From NCBI GenBank assembly GCA_928724745.1, contig CAKMXJ010000006.1, positions 434,001 through 498,000 of the forward strand: a stretch of DNA of 64,000 nucleotides, written 5' to 3'. Below, one piece after another: positions 51,181-62,787 of the stretch (the first letter of the stretch is position 1; each line of letters opens with the position of its first letter). The notes below the pieces were generated by a model. It was given only the letters and a program-made list of their open reading frames with translations, was not told the DNA's origin and made no database searches. A program made the translations under genes and the position numbers. The DNA comes from Anthracocystis setariae (taxonomy: Eukaryota > Basidiomycota > Ustilaginomycetes > Ustilaginales > Ustilaginaceae).

Positions 51181-52384
51181 TTATGCGACGAGAGCTGCAG
51201 CTTGGTTGTAAGCTTGGTCTAGGGAGCCGATGCCGAGACCTTGACGTACGAATTGGTTGGCCGACTTTGACGGCTCAGGGTACGAGAGTGAGGGGAGTCC
51301 TCGTTGATGTCTCCACCAGTTGGTCCTCCTGAGCACGGCGGGGTCAAACAGTCCCCACCATTTTTCGAAAAAGTGTTGGCTGAGCTCCCAAGCTTCTGCA
51401 TCGAACACATCGTGGCCGTACACACGGAACGACTCGAGCGACTCGTCGGGCGAGAGGATGGAGAGGAGCAAGTCGAGCGCGAGTTCCTGCTCGCATTGCG
51501 GTGTAGTGAGCGTCTGTTTGAGCAATCGTGACCGCACCGATGGCCATGGCAGACACACATCGACAAACGCTCGGTGAGGGTACAAGAGCTGCTCGGTGGT
51601 GGGCAGCATGTTGGATCCCATCTGATCCCAGTCAACCTCGGCTTCAAACACAAGGCCTTTGCACGCTTCGGTACCGTGAGCGCCTTCCCCGTCCAACTGC
51701 AAGCGTGACAGCAGCTCGTTGAAACCCTGTCCGTTCTCAGTGAGGCCGAAGCGAAGACCAAGCAACTCGACGACACGGGAGAAGGTTTGCGACTGAATCG
51801 AAAGAGGAGTCAGAGCGCGTGGCTGAGCAGGTTCGTCGATGGACTTTTCCAAGAGCGAGCCAGCCAGGTGACTAGGCTTGGGCTCAGTAGTGGGTTGCGC
51901 GACTTCGGGGAGCAGGGAGAGATGAACATCGTGCGCCACGACCTCTGGAGCGTACGTTGCATGCGACAAGGGCGTAGAGCCATACAGCATTGGTGGCATG
52001 CTCGAGGGCATCAACAGAAGAGAAGGGCTGGGCAGGGGCTGGCTCATGAGGAAAGGATCCGACTGCATACCCATGACTTTGAGACCAGTGTTGCAAGACG
52101 AAGAGGCGAGGCTCGAGTAGGTGAGGGGTGCAGGAGCACACATCACAGGCACTGGCTGAGGGTAGCTTGCATCCAAGGCGGCGTAACTGTGAGCAAGTAA
52201 GGTGGACGGGGGTTGGAGGTCGAATCGAGCCTCGGTCATGACGAATTCCGGCCTAGTGTCATGCGCCATGAACAGGGGCTGTGCGACATCAGGCTTGGAG
52301 ATGGCGCCGAAAGTGGGCATGGTAGGTGTGTTGAGCTCAGTGCAGGACGATGTCGGACTCGATACCTGCGACAAGCTGCTGACA

Positions 52385-52420
<36 letters not shown>

Positions 52421-52656
52421 GAGGTGGCCGAAGAGTCGGACGAGTCGGAACGGAGTCGTGGCTGGACAGTTCGGCGGAAGGGGGCCGCCAAGTCGAGGTG
52501 CGGAGAGGCGGAGACGAAGGCAAGGTTGGAAGACGAGCCTGCAGTGCGTGCCATGCGAGCTTTCTCTCGAAATCGCCTCTGCGCCAGCTTGTTCTGTGCG
52601 CGACGTCGATCGAGAAGCTGTTGGGGCGTGAGCCCGGCGGTAGCACCAGTGCGCAT
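51181..52656 (-). CDS. bZIP-like transcription factor with DUF3425-type C-terminus
   Basis: 491 residues from the ATG at 52656; ten further upstream codons are open but begin with TTG. At residues 16-32 is an AP-1/Yap-type basic region, RRRAQNKLAQRRFREK, with the DNA-contact pattern N..AQ..FR. No heptad leucines follow: the sequence turns at once into a Ser-rich stretch, so the zipper is missing or very short. The middle (50-340) is low complexity with a run of serines from a GAC repeat. The C-terminal ~150 residues (PHRAFVDVCLPWPSVRSRL, FRVYGHDVFDAEAWELS, FFEKWWGLFDPAVLRRTNWW) match the fungal DUF3425 type found behind such basic regions. A nuclear regulator is likely; target genes are unknown. 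Confidence 0.8.
52385..52420. repeat. (GAC)n trinucleotide repeat in the bZIP-like gene
   Basis: About eleven GAC/GTC units, read on the minus strand as a serine run in the low-complexity middle of the protein. Length variation would only change the serine tract. Confidence 0.85.
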
Positions 52657-55600
52657 GGTGATTGGCGTTGTTTGAGGTCTATTCAAGTAGATGTGCCGAC
52701 CAAGGCAATCAGAAAGCGAAGATCTAGATGGGACTGAGTGTGAGAGGGCAATTGGCGCAGTAGATAAGAAGTACGAGTGGGATCTCAGAGCCTGACGTGC
52801 AGAGCGAGTTGGTTATATGCAATTTGGGAGATGGCCCACCCCATCGGAGCGGGAACGATGGAATGTTTGGACACAGAACCGGAGCGGCTTAGCCGGAGCG
52901 GAAGCATCGATGCAATGGAAACGACGTAGGTTGCCGATGACTGAGGATCCGCACAAGCGCTATGGTACCTTTGGAACTCAGAGTCGCAATTCGCCGTAAT
53001 AATTAGACCGACTGACACCGCCGATGGGGAACTCCGCCCAGGATGCAAAGAAAGTGGGCGATGGGCAGGTCTAAAGGGGCAAGCAAATGCACTATGAGGT
53101 CGAGTGCCTGCATGGCACGAGTGCCGTCAACGCCAAAAGAGCAGAGGCAGCTTTAGTTCCAGAAGCGGGATGCATGCAACATTGGAAGCACAAAGCGTCT
53201 CAAGCCACAGAAGACCTGATCCAAGTATGGAAAGAGACGAAAGGGCGCCGAATCAAGAGGCCGAAAGTGGTGGAACCGGGCAACGCCAACGATGGTACGG
53301 TTTCAGCTGCTGCACTGTGCCGTACAAGTGCGGTACAGTACTGTACAGTCTCTGTTTTGGACGTGCACGGAGATAGACAGATTCGGCCTCGTAGTTGCTG
53401 CCGCGCTCCCGCAAGGCACGAGTTGGCATGCTGCACGGAAAAAGCATCATAGGCGAAGGCATGGCCTCGCATGGTTTGGTATGGCAGGTTGGTGTGCAGA
53501 TGCGAGGCGAGGCTGGCATCAATCCAAAGGGAAGGAATGTTTTCAGCAGAAGCGCAACGTGTGAGTGACGAAATATCGGCCTCCTAAGCATGTAGGCCGC
53601 TGTGGGATGATGATGTCGATGGTGCCGATAAAGCGATCCAGTTGGTCGCGCGGCATGTGCAGCCCGGACTGAAATCGACGCTAATCGAGCGAACGACGAT
53701 AGCGTGTGTACTGGATGGGCACCTACAGTCTGCATGGATGATTCGCTTGCTTGCAGTTCCACAGGCCACGCGGCAGTTACCGAGGCTGTGATTTGGCATG
53801 GATGCATCGCTTGTTCCTAAGGCATGCGTCTTGGTTCGTTTGTTGGTTCGTTTGTTCGTTCGCTCAGCCGGTAGCATCTCCACTGTAGATACAATCCAAC
53901 CTGTCCCTTGCCTTTTACTCAATCATTTTGCCAGAAAGTTGGCCGATGGTAATGATGGCTACGCCTCGCTTGGTAACGGCCATCGCGGCGAAAAGCTTGC
54001 CGCATTGACTGACGGCACTACGTAGCCTGGATTCCTCCCAATTCCCACAAGGCAAGATCATCATTCATGCTTCCAAGGGAAAATGACATTTGCTTTCCAG
54101 CTTGTGCCGAATCAAGTAATATCATCTGCCAAAGGGATTGTAAGACGATTCTTTCAGGCACAACATGCCGATTTGAATGGGTCATAGCGTGGATCGAGCA
54201 TAAGCAAAGGGCACCACTCCATTCGTCGAGACAGACACTACTGGAAAAAAAGAATCAAAGGAAGGAAAGTGAAAAGGGTTCTCATCGTCCGCGGCAAGTC
54301 CGTGGCAGGTCATCCATGATGCAAACTGATTCAACCCTCCTGAAGGACATCGCTATTCTGAGTGGAGTACAGGTTGTGGTGATGTGCAAAACGAAACCTG
54401 AGACAAAGCCATTCTGACGAGTCTTGGAGCGTTTGTCAAATATAGCCAGCGTTTTTGTTTTTCGATACTCCTTCGTTCCGGCAAAGGGATCCCGCCTCGC
54501 TTCGAAAAAGTGTAGGCCGTCATGGTGTCGAAGGGCAAGCGTTGAGCTTCGCATTGGAATACGATCGTAGTGGGTCTCAGCTTGTTCACGACAAAGATAC
54601 CCGCTCCTGACCTCTCTCTGCTCGGACATAATTTTTTGAATCTCCGGTTCCAGCTTGGCAGTCGATTTGTGAGCCAGCTACCTCTCTGGTCTCGCCCGAT
54701 CTGCTCGAATGCTGGTTGGTTGACTTGTGGCATTCGACTCGATTCGAACAGTGCTTCACCCCGACTGTGCAGCACTGCACTGTACTTGACAACGTAGTAT
54801 CATGCAAAGTGTTTCCACCCCGCCGCGTACATCGACGATCCCTAAAACAAGAATTTTTAGACTCGATTCTTGGCACTAGTCGTATCGGCACAAAGCACTT
54901 CCCATAGTAGTATAATAACTGCAGCCATCGCAAGCTCTATAGGTTGCATATGGACACCTTGGCCTCCCATGCGCACAAGGGGCGAATCAGCGTTCTGAAT
55001 CGGCGGCCCAACTTGCGCCGGTGCCGGTCTTAGTCTCCCTCATCCGGGCTCTGCAAGATGCAATGCTAGCCAATCTCGCTGCGCTTTCAATGTGTTATTC
55101 GCGCCTATGATGGTCTAAGTTTGCGGCATTTGCAAGCATGCATCTCGAGGCTCCGTCGGAAGTTGGCCAACATGTTGCGCAACATTGCTCAGAAAGGCGA
55201 CTTATGGGCTTCTCTTATCCGAGCCGGGGTTTCGAAGCTGCGACTTGCTCGTTGGACATCGTGGGAAAGATTGACGTTCATCTAAGTAGCGAAGCAATTC
55301 GAGTCAGGAACATGATCTTTTGGCTGGAATGCCGGCGATTGGCGGATCCATCGAGTTAAGCTGTGTTGACGGGACACTCGAATATTCGCCCACCTGGTTC
55401 TGTCTTGTAGCTATGACGTTGACGTTTCACCAAATTCATTCTCCGTGCCGCCCTTCCGTCGTTCAAACATCGCGTGCAATCTTGTGTGCAGCGTACGGTA
55501 CTGGTGAGGGCTGACATGTTGTTGACCCACCATCCCGGAGCCAAGCAGAGTTTGAACCCAGCAAATGCGGTGCGTCGCTAGTCGAACAAAACCACAATAT

Positions 55601-56413
55601 ACCCTTCGAACAACAGGGTCGCTGTCGCCGCGCGCAGATTCGCTGCCAAACGGTCGTCCGAGATGTTCCAGAATACAACGAAACGATCAACGCCTGTACC
55701 ACAGAATAGCAACCTTTGTGGTTGTAGAAGCCAGAATCTTGCTCAGCATTGGTGGATCTTCCAAACCCTGTCCAAGCTTGGCCGGATATCGACGTGCTTG
55801 TATCGAGCAGGCATACTGCTAGTTGAGTAAGCTCAGACCTGACGTGGTGAGGTCGCTCAACATGAACTTGAACGGCGTCTCGCATCCATTGATCTGTCCG
55901 GCAATCCGCTGCCGAAACAAGGTCCCATTCCGAACCCTGTCCCTCGGGCAACGGCATACGTACTTATCCGGCAGATCACGGCCTGAATCCCCGTTCAAAG
56001 CGAGGAACCGACGCGCAAGACTTGTCACATTATGCTATCTTGCCTCCTTGTCTCGACACGTCATGATCGGCTCTAGTAGTGCCATCCTCGCTTCATCACT
56101 GCCCAACGTGGGCCAAGCTCGACAAACCACGTTGTTGGCCATGCACAGCTACTGTCTTCTGTCGGTCATGCGCGGTTGCAGATGATGTAACTGAGCGTAA
56201 ATTACTCGGAGCGTTTTTGTTAGATCTCTTTCTTTGTGGAAAATCTGCACTGTCTCTCGGAATTCGGAAGGCGGATACGAAGTTTTCAATGGGTTCAGAA
56301 TTTTTCGACGTGAGCGGGACTTGTTCGTCTGCGCTCCACTCTGACAGTGTTTGATGTTTCCACAACCTTGCCATCTCAACAAGGCCGCATCTTCATCGTC
56401 GTAGAGAGCGAGA
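52657..56413. other. 3.8-kb intergenic region
   Basis: I found no gene here that I can support. Short ORFs on both strands have no family motif and irregular composition. A TACAGTACTGTACAG word is at 53334-53348. Promoters of the bZIP-like gene (left) and the PPR gene (right) should be at the two ends. A gene with short exons could be hidden. Confidence 0.5.
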
Positions 56414-58663
56414 ATGCTGACAAGCTCGACTGTATCGAGGCTTCGGCACCTTCGCTGTCTGCAGGACGTCCTCACGTTGCAGCAGGCGCACCCGTCATCA
56501 TCAAAGCCCAGATCGCTAGGTTGCAAGGTCCGCTACATACTTGACCGAGGACTCAGCACAGCTTCCACGACATCTTCCTCCAAGACTGAAGCCAAATGGA
56601 ACTCGTCGAAGAATGACGAGAGCCCTCAGCCCAACTTCGAACCTATCTACCCAGCCTCGAAGGCAGCCCAGCGTCGTCATCCGCATGCACCCCAACTCTT
56701 CAAGCATTCCAAACTTGGCGATGCGAGTCAAGGTGCATCGAGCGCCCAAAGGTCTGGTCAAAGTTCGATCTGGGAGGCTACCGTACTGCGCAACCTATCA
56801 ACCGATCCAGAGCTCAAACAGCTGTATCAGTCTCTAGGCAAAGCTGCCGATGAGCTTGACCCTATCCTTGCGACGAAATTGTGTGAGCTCATCAAGGAAC
56901 GCAAACAGCAGATCTCGGACACTCCCAACAGCATCACGTTTGAACCGCAAGAAAAGGTCGTGTTCCTCGCCTTGATGCGCACGCTCGCACACCAAGGTCT
57001 TCTGGAGGAAGTGAAGGCGGTCACTATCGACATGCTCTGTTTTGGTTTTGACGAATGCATCGATTCGCTCAACCATATGCTGCAAGCCGCCGTCGTGTGC
57101 GCTGATGAAGAGACAGTCAGCGCGACACTCGAGCGCATCTTCGCACTCGAACCTTCAACTACGGCGACGGAGCGATCCGAACAGCTGGCCAAGGTTCTTC
57201 TGCGCACACCCAAAGACGAAACACCATCAAAGTCCTGGCAAAGCGCGAATATGATCATCCCAGTCGAAAGCCTGCGGAACTGGAACTCGTCCACGTTCGC
57301 ACACATGGTGGAGAGCGCAAGCCAGGATCACAACCTGGAGTACGCGCTTGTGCTTCTATCCATGTGTTATCGGATGGGCATGAGACTGCCGCACCAAAGT
57401 TTGGTGCGGCTGCTTCTCCTCTGCCTCCACACGGAAGAGTATCGAACAGCTGTCGAGCTTGCCGTTCTCATCGAAGAAGGCGGGCTGATGTATCGCCAAC
57501 ATACCAACGACCCAAAGGAGTCCGGCTTGCCCAACTCATGTGCGCCGAATCAGTTCGAGCCTGGAACTGGCCAAGTGGCGCGGCGATTTGCGCCGAGTAT
57601 ATGGATGGCGATTCTGCGCTCGTGTGCTGAAGGTGGATATCTACCTGGTGTGGAGCTCGCATGGTCTCGTGCCGTCACGCAAGGTCTGCAGTCGCCGGAT
57701 GAAGGAACATTGATGCACATCTTGGGGCTTGCAGCCAAGGAGGGAAGCCTAGCCATGGTGCGAGTGTGTCTGCGTCACGTTGATCCGACGTATGATGCTT
57801 ACAAAACGTCGGATTCCTCAGACGATTCAAAGCCTCGACCTCCTCTGCATCTGCGTAAACGTGCCAAAAAGCGCGAGCTGCAAGAATGGCACATGACTGC
57901 GTTGTTCGAAGCCTACTGCGCCCTTGGCGATTACCATGGGGCTCTCCACACTCTGCTCGACTTTGTCAGGCACAGCATCATCCTAACCCCCATGAACATT
58001 CAGCGAATCAGCACGACGATCCACAAGAACAGGGAGGCGCTCCCGGAGGCGATCGAGGCACTCACACGCATCGCTACGGACCCAGCATACGGTACGCACA
58101 TTGCGATTGTGAACACCTTCATCACCGCTGCAATCTGGTTGGGTCAAGTGGAGACAGCTTTGCAGATCTACCGTGCGCTTCCGTCATACCGCCCCATACC
58201 TAAACCCGAGGACGTAGCGCCGGGATATCCGATGCAATTCAACGCAAAAAAGATCAATGCCAATCTCGAAACGTTCCACGTATTGCTGAATGGACTCATC
58301 GATACACAGGATTACACTACGGGCGCGCAACTGATCAAGGATCTCAACGCATTAAATTTGAAACCTAACCTCGTCACATTCGAACGCATGATCATCCTTT
58401 GCGTCACACAGCCCAACTACGACGACGCTTTCGGTTTCATCGAAGAGGCCAAGGAAAGAAACTTGATCCCCAGTCGAAAGAGCTACGAAGCTCTCGTCCG
58501 AAAATGCTTCGAAGAAAAAGATCACAGGTGGCGACATGCTCTCCGAGATATGGAACATCAAGGGTACTATCCAGGCAAAAAACTGGCAGAGCTACTGGGC
58601 CTCGATCCAGACAACAGAAAGCCCGCCAACAGATTCGTCAAGACCAGGTTCGCTCAGTTCTAG
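56414..58663 (+). CDS. Pentatricopeptide-repeat protein, probably mitochondrial
   Basis: 749 residues, ATG at 56414. The N-terminal ~60 residues are rich in Arg/Ser/Leu with few acidic residues, a likely mitochondrial signal. The body is almost all helical. PPR-type pairs are clearest near the C-terminus: FHVLLNGLIDTQDYTTGAQLIKDLNALNLKPNLVTFERMI, the next unit YDDAFGFIEEAKERNLIPSRKSYEALV, and a third ending GYYPGKK. Earlier units around 310-460 are more diverged. Fungal PPR proteins bind mitochondrial RNA and act in its maturation or translation. The target RNA cannot be predicted. The stop lies 170 bp from that of the vigilin gene on the other strand. Confidence 0.8.
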   Translation: MLTSSTVSRLRHLRCLQDVLTLQQAHPSSSKPRSLGCKVRYILDRGLSTASTTSSSKTEAKWNSSKNDESPQPNFEPIYPASKAAQRRHPHAPQLFKHSKLGDASQGASSAQRSGQSSIWEATVLRNLSTDPELKQLYQSLGKAADELDPILATKLCELIKERKQQISDTPNSITFEPQEKVVFLALMRTLAHQGLLEEVKAVTIDMLCFGFDECIDSLNHMLQAAVVCADEETVSATLERIFALEPSTTATERSEQLAKVLLRTPKDETPSKSWQSANMIIPVESLRNWNSSTFAHMVESASQDHNLEYALVLLSMCYRMGMRLPHQSLVRLLLLCLHTEEYRTAVELAVLIEEGGLMYRQHTNDPKESGLPNSCAPNQFEPGTGQVARRFAPSIWMAILRSCAEGGYLPGVELAWSRAVTQGLQSPDEGTLMHILGLAAKEGSLAMVRVCLRHVDPTYDAYKTSDSSDDSKPRPPLHLRKRAKKRELQEWHMTALFEAYCALGDYHGALHTLLDFVRHSIILTPMNIQRISTTIHKNREALPEAIEALTRIATDPAYGTHIAIVNTFITAAIWLGQVETALQIYRALPSYRPIPKPEDVAPGYPMQFNAKKINANLETFHVLLNGLIDTQDYTTGAQLIKDLNALNLKPNLVTFERMIILCVTQPNYDDAFGFIEEAKERNLIPSRKSYEALVRKCFEEKDHRWRHALRDMEHQGYYPGKKLAELLGLDPDNRKPANRFVKTRFAQF

Positions 58664-58833
58664 TCTCATCATCTCCATATCAATTCAGCCTCGACGATCA
58701 ATGGTGTCATTGTAAACTTGGCTGTGATTTGCAATCAAACCGAAGCGATCTTGTGGATAACGTTGAGGCACATGAGAAGGATGCCTCCATTTTTTTGAGA
58801 TTTCCATGGCACCTCGAGGTTGTGACGCCAAAT
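58664..58833. other. Gap between convergent PPR and vigilin genes
   Basis: About 170 bases serving as 3' untranslated sequence for both genes. Nothing else seen. Confidence 0.5.
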
Positions 58834-61800
58834 CTAAACACGTCCACTGGACGAAGCGACATTCTCGATGAGCTCCTTGGCATGCAGGACGGCATCCTTG
58901 GAACCTCGGATGATGCAAAGACCACCGGCGTCTCGCGGGATCTCGACGGCGGCACCGGACTCTTTCTGAATGTTCATGAGACCACTTCCACCGCGGCCGA
59001 TGATGCGAGGGACGCTCGAAGGCGAAATCCACAGCTTGCCCTGGTGCGAAGCATTGCCCGCGTCCTTGATCGAAGACTGGATGCGCTTCTCAGCCTTTTG
59101 AAGCGAGGCCTCATCTTTGCCAGTCAAGCTCCACGAGACCGCGTCCGTGCTCGAGCTTGACGAAAGCTCCTCGAGCTCAAATTCGTTCTCGTCGGCATCG
59201 ACGTCATCGTCGATCCGTGCGCCACCAGCCGGACCACTGCCCTTGGCCGAGGTGGCAGCAGCCGAGGTCGAAGCCGAGTCGCGAGGCGTGTCCACCGACA
59301 CGCCAAAGTCGGATCGCAGCTGGCGGAAGAACTGTGGAGTGGCGATGCGCGCGTGGACAGAACGCGGGACGCTGATGACCTTGGAGGCGGATGCGAAGCT
59401 CGACTTGATCTCCTCGGCCAAAGCCTTGCATCGATCTTCGGCACCCACGATCTTGACGATCGTTGAATCATCACCGCCGGCAAGCTCGCCTTTGTTGACG
59501 GGCTCGCCGGTGGAAGCGTACTCCTTCCAGCCGGGGAAGACGAGACGCACAGAGTACTGAGCCTGCAACTCGGACTGTCGCGAACCCCCGCGGCCGATGA
59601 GCATCCTCTGCGCCTGAGGAGCCACAATGACACCGTACACGACGCGCGAGGCCAGGACCTCGGCGGCGCTCTGCAGCTCGTCGCGGATCTTTTTGGCCAA
59701 AGAAGCGGGTGCGCGGACTGTGACGGTGGACAGGTCCTTTTCGTGTCGTCGTGGGAACTGGACGTACTGCGACGATGACTTGGTGTCTTCGGGTCCACCG
59801 GCCTTGATGATGAGATCGCGGATGTTGGATCCTCCGGGCCCGATAAGGATACCGTGGTGGTCAGGGTTGATCGTGAGGGTGTAGACTTCCTCGGCGTCAA
59901 CCTCGGAGGCAATAGCCTCGATAGCCTTGCGCGCAGCTGCAATGGCCTTCTTGGTACCGCGGATCTTGATCGAAGTGGTGCCGTCCTTCTCGTTGTCTTC
60001 ACGGTCGACGTCGACTTGAGCTTCGCTCTCGTCACGGATCTGCTTGATGGTAGCTCCACCTTTGCCCATGATACGTGCGATCGACTTGGTGCTCACGTTG
60101 AGGGTAGTGACGTTGTTGTGCTCCTTCTCGTACTCGAGCAACTCGAGAAGCTCCGCCTTGGCACCCTCGACGCCCTTCTTGCCGCCCTTGATGATGACCT
60201 CGTCGGGCTTCTGGCTGGCACGGCCGCCAGCTGGCTTGTCATCCGCTCCCTCGGTGGGAGTCGACTGGCCATTCTGAGCAAGTGCGTTAGCGTTGGGGAA
60301 GTTGATGCGCACAGCGTACGTGTCTTGAAGACGAGTGACGTACTTGCCACCCTGACCAATGAAGCTGCCGTGCATCTCTTGGGGGATCTTGAGAGTCACG
60401 GTGGTCTCATCCGCCAGCCTCTCCACCTGAGTCTGGAGACGCTTCTTGGCCTCTTCGACGTTCTCCTTGCGGCCGACGAGGACCACCTTGGTGGTAGAGC
60501 CACTCTTCTTGCCCTTCTTAGCACCATCGGCACCATCAGCGTTGGAAGGCTCGCCAAAGTCGATGCGGACACCAAGCTCTTCTCGCAGCTTGGTAATAGC
60601 GGAACCGCCACGACCGACAAGATGAGGCACGTGGTTGGCGTCCACAGAGAACTCGGCCACATGTCCGTTGATGATGTTGTCTTGCTCGGCTTCAAGCGCA
60701 ATGCGCTTGAGCTCCTTGACGACGCGCTCGACCTCGGAGCTAGGACCACGGACAAGGATCGAGTCCTCAGACAGGCTCGAACCAGACTTGTCAGCAGAAG
60801 CAGCCTTGCTCGAGCCGAGCTTGACAGCAACAAGCCTGTCCTCGCCGATGATGGCGTTCAGCGTGGTGCCGTTGGGACCGAGAATGGCTCGGTGGAGCAG
60901 CGCAGGGACGGTCAAGGTCTCGGTACGAAGATCAGCAGCTGCGACCTGAGCCTTTTCAATGTCCTGCTTGACGGCGTCCAGGATCTCCTTGGCCTTAGCA
61001 TCGCGAGCCTTTCGGTCTGCGGGCAGGCCCACAACAACGGAAGCGCCGCCGAGCACGAGAAGGACGTCGGATCGAGAGTCGCCGTCAGCGCTGGACGAGG
61101 CAGGGGGGAAAAGAACATCGACGCCTCGGGCCTCGTATGGCTTGAGACCCTGGCCCTTCTTGCCGATGATGAAACGGTGGAGGAGAGGGTCGACCTCGAT
61201 CTCGTCGACGAAGGAAGGAGGCACCGACTTGACAAGGTCCTGCACGGTCTCCCTGAGCTTGGAAACTTCGGAGGCATCGGATCCAACGACCTCGATCTGG
61301 ACGCTGCCGGTTGACTCGACAATAGCCGGTCGGGGGAGGTAGATCTGAGCAGTGGAGCTGCGAGGGATCTTGCCACCGACGTTGAGCCATCGAAGGACGT
61401 GCTTGGCATGACCGACAGGGTCTTTGGCGACGGATCTGTGGGCGGCGACCACGTCGATGACCTCCACGCGGACGGCGTTGGCCTTCTCCATGGCGGCGGT
61501 AAGAGCAAGGGGCAACTGCGACTGAGGACCGCGGATGGTGACGCTGTCGGAAGGGTCATCGATGGCGGCGAGTTCGACACTGCACGAGGTTGAGGCGAGA
61601 ATATCGTTGGCAGCATCGCCGACGAGGAAGCGGTGCTGACGCTTAGGGATGCTGATGGCGAGGGTGCGGAACGAGTTCTTCATCTGTTCCACCTCAGCCT
61701 CGATGGAAGCGACGACCTTGGTAACCTTGTCACGGTCGCCCGAAACGATGATGGCAAGATCACGTTCACGCTTAGGCTCGGCCGACTCGTCGTCACCCTC

Positions 61801-62787
61801 CCTGTTGTGAAGGAAGGCGGCGCGGGGAGGCACCCGGACCGAGACCTCGCCGGCACCAGCTTCGTTCTCGAGCTTGGTGGCGTTGGCGCCCTTGGGACCG
61901 GCAATGAAGGGGTAGAAGATGGGGTCGACGTGAGTGAGACGCTGGGTGATCTTGGAGGTCCTCTCAGCAACGATGGCTTGGATCATGGCCTGAGCCTGCT
62001 TGACGTTGATCTCGTCCCCCTCGAGGGTGACGGGGACTTGTTCGTCGTTGTCGTAGTCGATGTTGTTGCGGTGGTTGATATCAGCATCGGCAGCTTCAGC
62101 AGCAGGGTCACGAGGGGCAATGTTGACTTTGACGCCGGTCTGCTCGGTGATGGCCTTGAGGTTCTTGCCCTTGGTACCAATGACAAAGGCACGGAGCGAG
62201 GAAGGGATCATGAGCTGAGTCGAGACGTGCTTGGCGAGGAGGACGGTGATCTCGCGCTTTGCATTCTTGACGACGGCTTCATCAGCAGCCTTGAGGACAA
62301 AGGTGGTGGTTCCAGTCTTGCGCGTGGTGGAGGCCTCGACCTTGACGCCGCGGAACTTGTTTTGGACCTTGGACATGACCGAAGGAAGCTTGGTGACGGA
62401 TTCGTGGGAGAGAGTAAGCGAAAAGGTTTGCTGAGCCACAGCGCGCTGAATGACGGGAGCCGAGCCATTCCAACCGGAAGCGGAGCCCTTGGAGCCCCAC
62501 TGACCCTTGGCGGGATTGGCAGCGGTACCGAGCGAAGGGAAGGCGGACTCGGAGGAGAAGTCGGGCTGCTTGGAACGAGCGGAAGCGTTGTTGGAGCGGC
62601 CGTTGCTGGTAGCGACCGTGGCATGGCTGGCGGCGGACGAAGAAGGAGCAGCAGCAGCAGGCTCAGCCGGGAACGGGTCCTGAGTGAGCGAGGGAAAAGG
62701 ATCAGCCATGGGAGGCTGATCGGCAGCGGCGTTAGCTTGGGCGAGCTGAGCCTGGTGCTGCCTCATGAGATCGGCGGCCGAGATCAT
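58834..62787 (-). CDS. SCP160: Vigilin (SCP160-like), multi-KH-domain RNA-binding protein
   Basis: 1317 residues from the ATG at 62787 (MISAADLMRQHQAQLAQ); upstream open codons begin with TTG. The first ~150 residues are polar. At least ten KH domains follow, each marked by GxxG: IGTKGKNL, AGPKGANA, IGKKGQGL, LGPNGTTL, VGRGGSAI, IGQGGKYV, MGKGGATI, IGPGGSNI, IGRGGSRQ, and last IGRGGSGL. Others lack the motif, such as VGDAANDI and the unit VHARIATPQFFRQLRS, as in yeast Scp160, where several KH domains are degenerate. Vigilin binds mRNAs and ribosomes at the ER and affects translation and ploidy. Codon use is biased to C/G-ending codons, suggesting high expression. In Ustilago this family has been linked to mRNA handling in hyphae; here that is inference. 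Confidence 0.93.
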   Translation of the reverse strand: MISAADLMRQHQAQLAQANAAADQPPMADPFPSLTQDPFPAEPAAAAPSSSAASHATVATSNGRSNNASARSKQPDFSSESAFPSLGTAANPAKGQWGSKGSASGWNGSAPVIQRAVAQQTFSLTLSHESVTKLPSVMSKVQNKFRGVKVEASTTRKTGTTTFVLKAADEAVVKNAKREITVLLAKHVSTQLMIPSSLRAFVIGTKGKNLKAITEQTGVKVNIAPRDPAAEAADADINHRNNIDYDNDEQVPVTLEGDEINVKQAQAMIQAIVAERTSKITQRLTHVDPIFYPFIAGPKGANATKLENEAGAGEVSVRVPPRAAFLHNREGDDESAEPKRERDLAIIVSGDRDKVTKVVASIEAEVEQMKNSFRTLAISIPKRQHRFLVGDAANDILASTSCSVELAAIDDPSDSVTIRGPQSQLPLALTAAMEKANAVRVEVIDVVAAHRSVAKDPVGHAKHVLRWLNVGGKIPRSSTAQIYLPRPAIVESTGSVQIEVVGSDASEVSKLRETVQDLVKSVPPSFVDEIEVDPLLHRFIIGKKGQGLKPYEARGVDVLFPPASSSADGDSRSDVLLVLGGASVVVGLPADRKARDAKAKEILDAVKQDIEKAQVAAADLRTETLTVPALLHRAILGPNGTTLNAIIGEDRLVAVKLGSSKAASADKSGSSLSEDSILVRGPSSEVERVVKELKRIALEAEQDNIINGHVAEFSVDANHVPHLVGRGGSAITKLREELGVRIDFGEPSNADGADGAKKGKKSGSTTKVVLVGRKENVEEAKKRLQTQVERLADETTVTLKIPQEMHGSFIGQGGKYVTRLQDTYAVRINFPNANALAQNGQSTPTEGADDKPAGGRASQKPDEVIIKGGKKGVEGAKAELLELLEYEKEHNNVTTLNVSTKSIARIMGKGGATIKQIRDESEAQVDVDREDNEKDGTTSIKIRGTKKAIAAARKAIEAIASEVDAEEVYTLTINPDHHGILIGPGGSNIRDLIIKAGGPEDTKSSSQYVQFPRRHEKDLSTVTVRAPASLAKKIRDELQSAAEVLASRVVYGVIVAPQAQRMLIGRGGSRQSELQAQYSVRLVFPGWKEYASTGEPVNKGELAGGDDSTIVKIVGAEDRCKALAEEIKSSFASASKVISVPRSVHARIATPQFFRQLRSDFGVSVDTPRDSASTSAAATSAKGSGPAGGARIDDDVDADENEFELEELSSSSSTDAVSWSLTGKDEASLQKAEKRIQSSIKDAGNASHQGKLWISPSSVPRIIGRGGSGLMNIQKESGAAVEIPRDAGGLCIIRGSKDAVLHAKELIENVASSSGRV

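Noticed and set aside
55225..55570. tRNA-like B-box sequences (GGTTTCGAAGC, GAGTTTGAACCC)
   Set aside because: No matching A box or cloverleaf could be built around them.
55463..55957. 164-codon ORF between the bZIP-like and PPR genes
   Set aside because: No family motif and unbiased codons; not enough to call a gene.
59854..61314. 486-codon ORF opposite vigilin
   Set aside because: Shadow of a highly codon-biased gene; no motif of its own.
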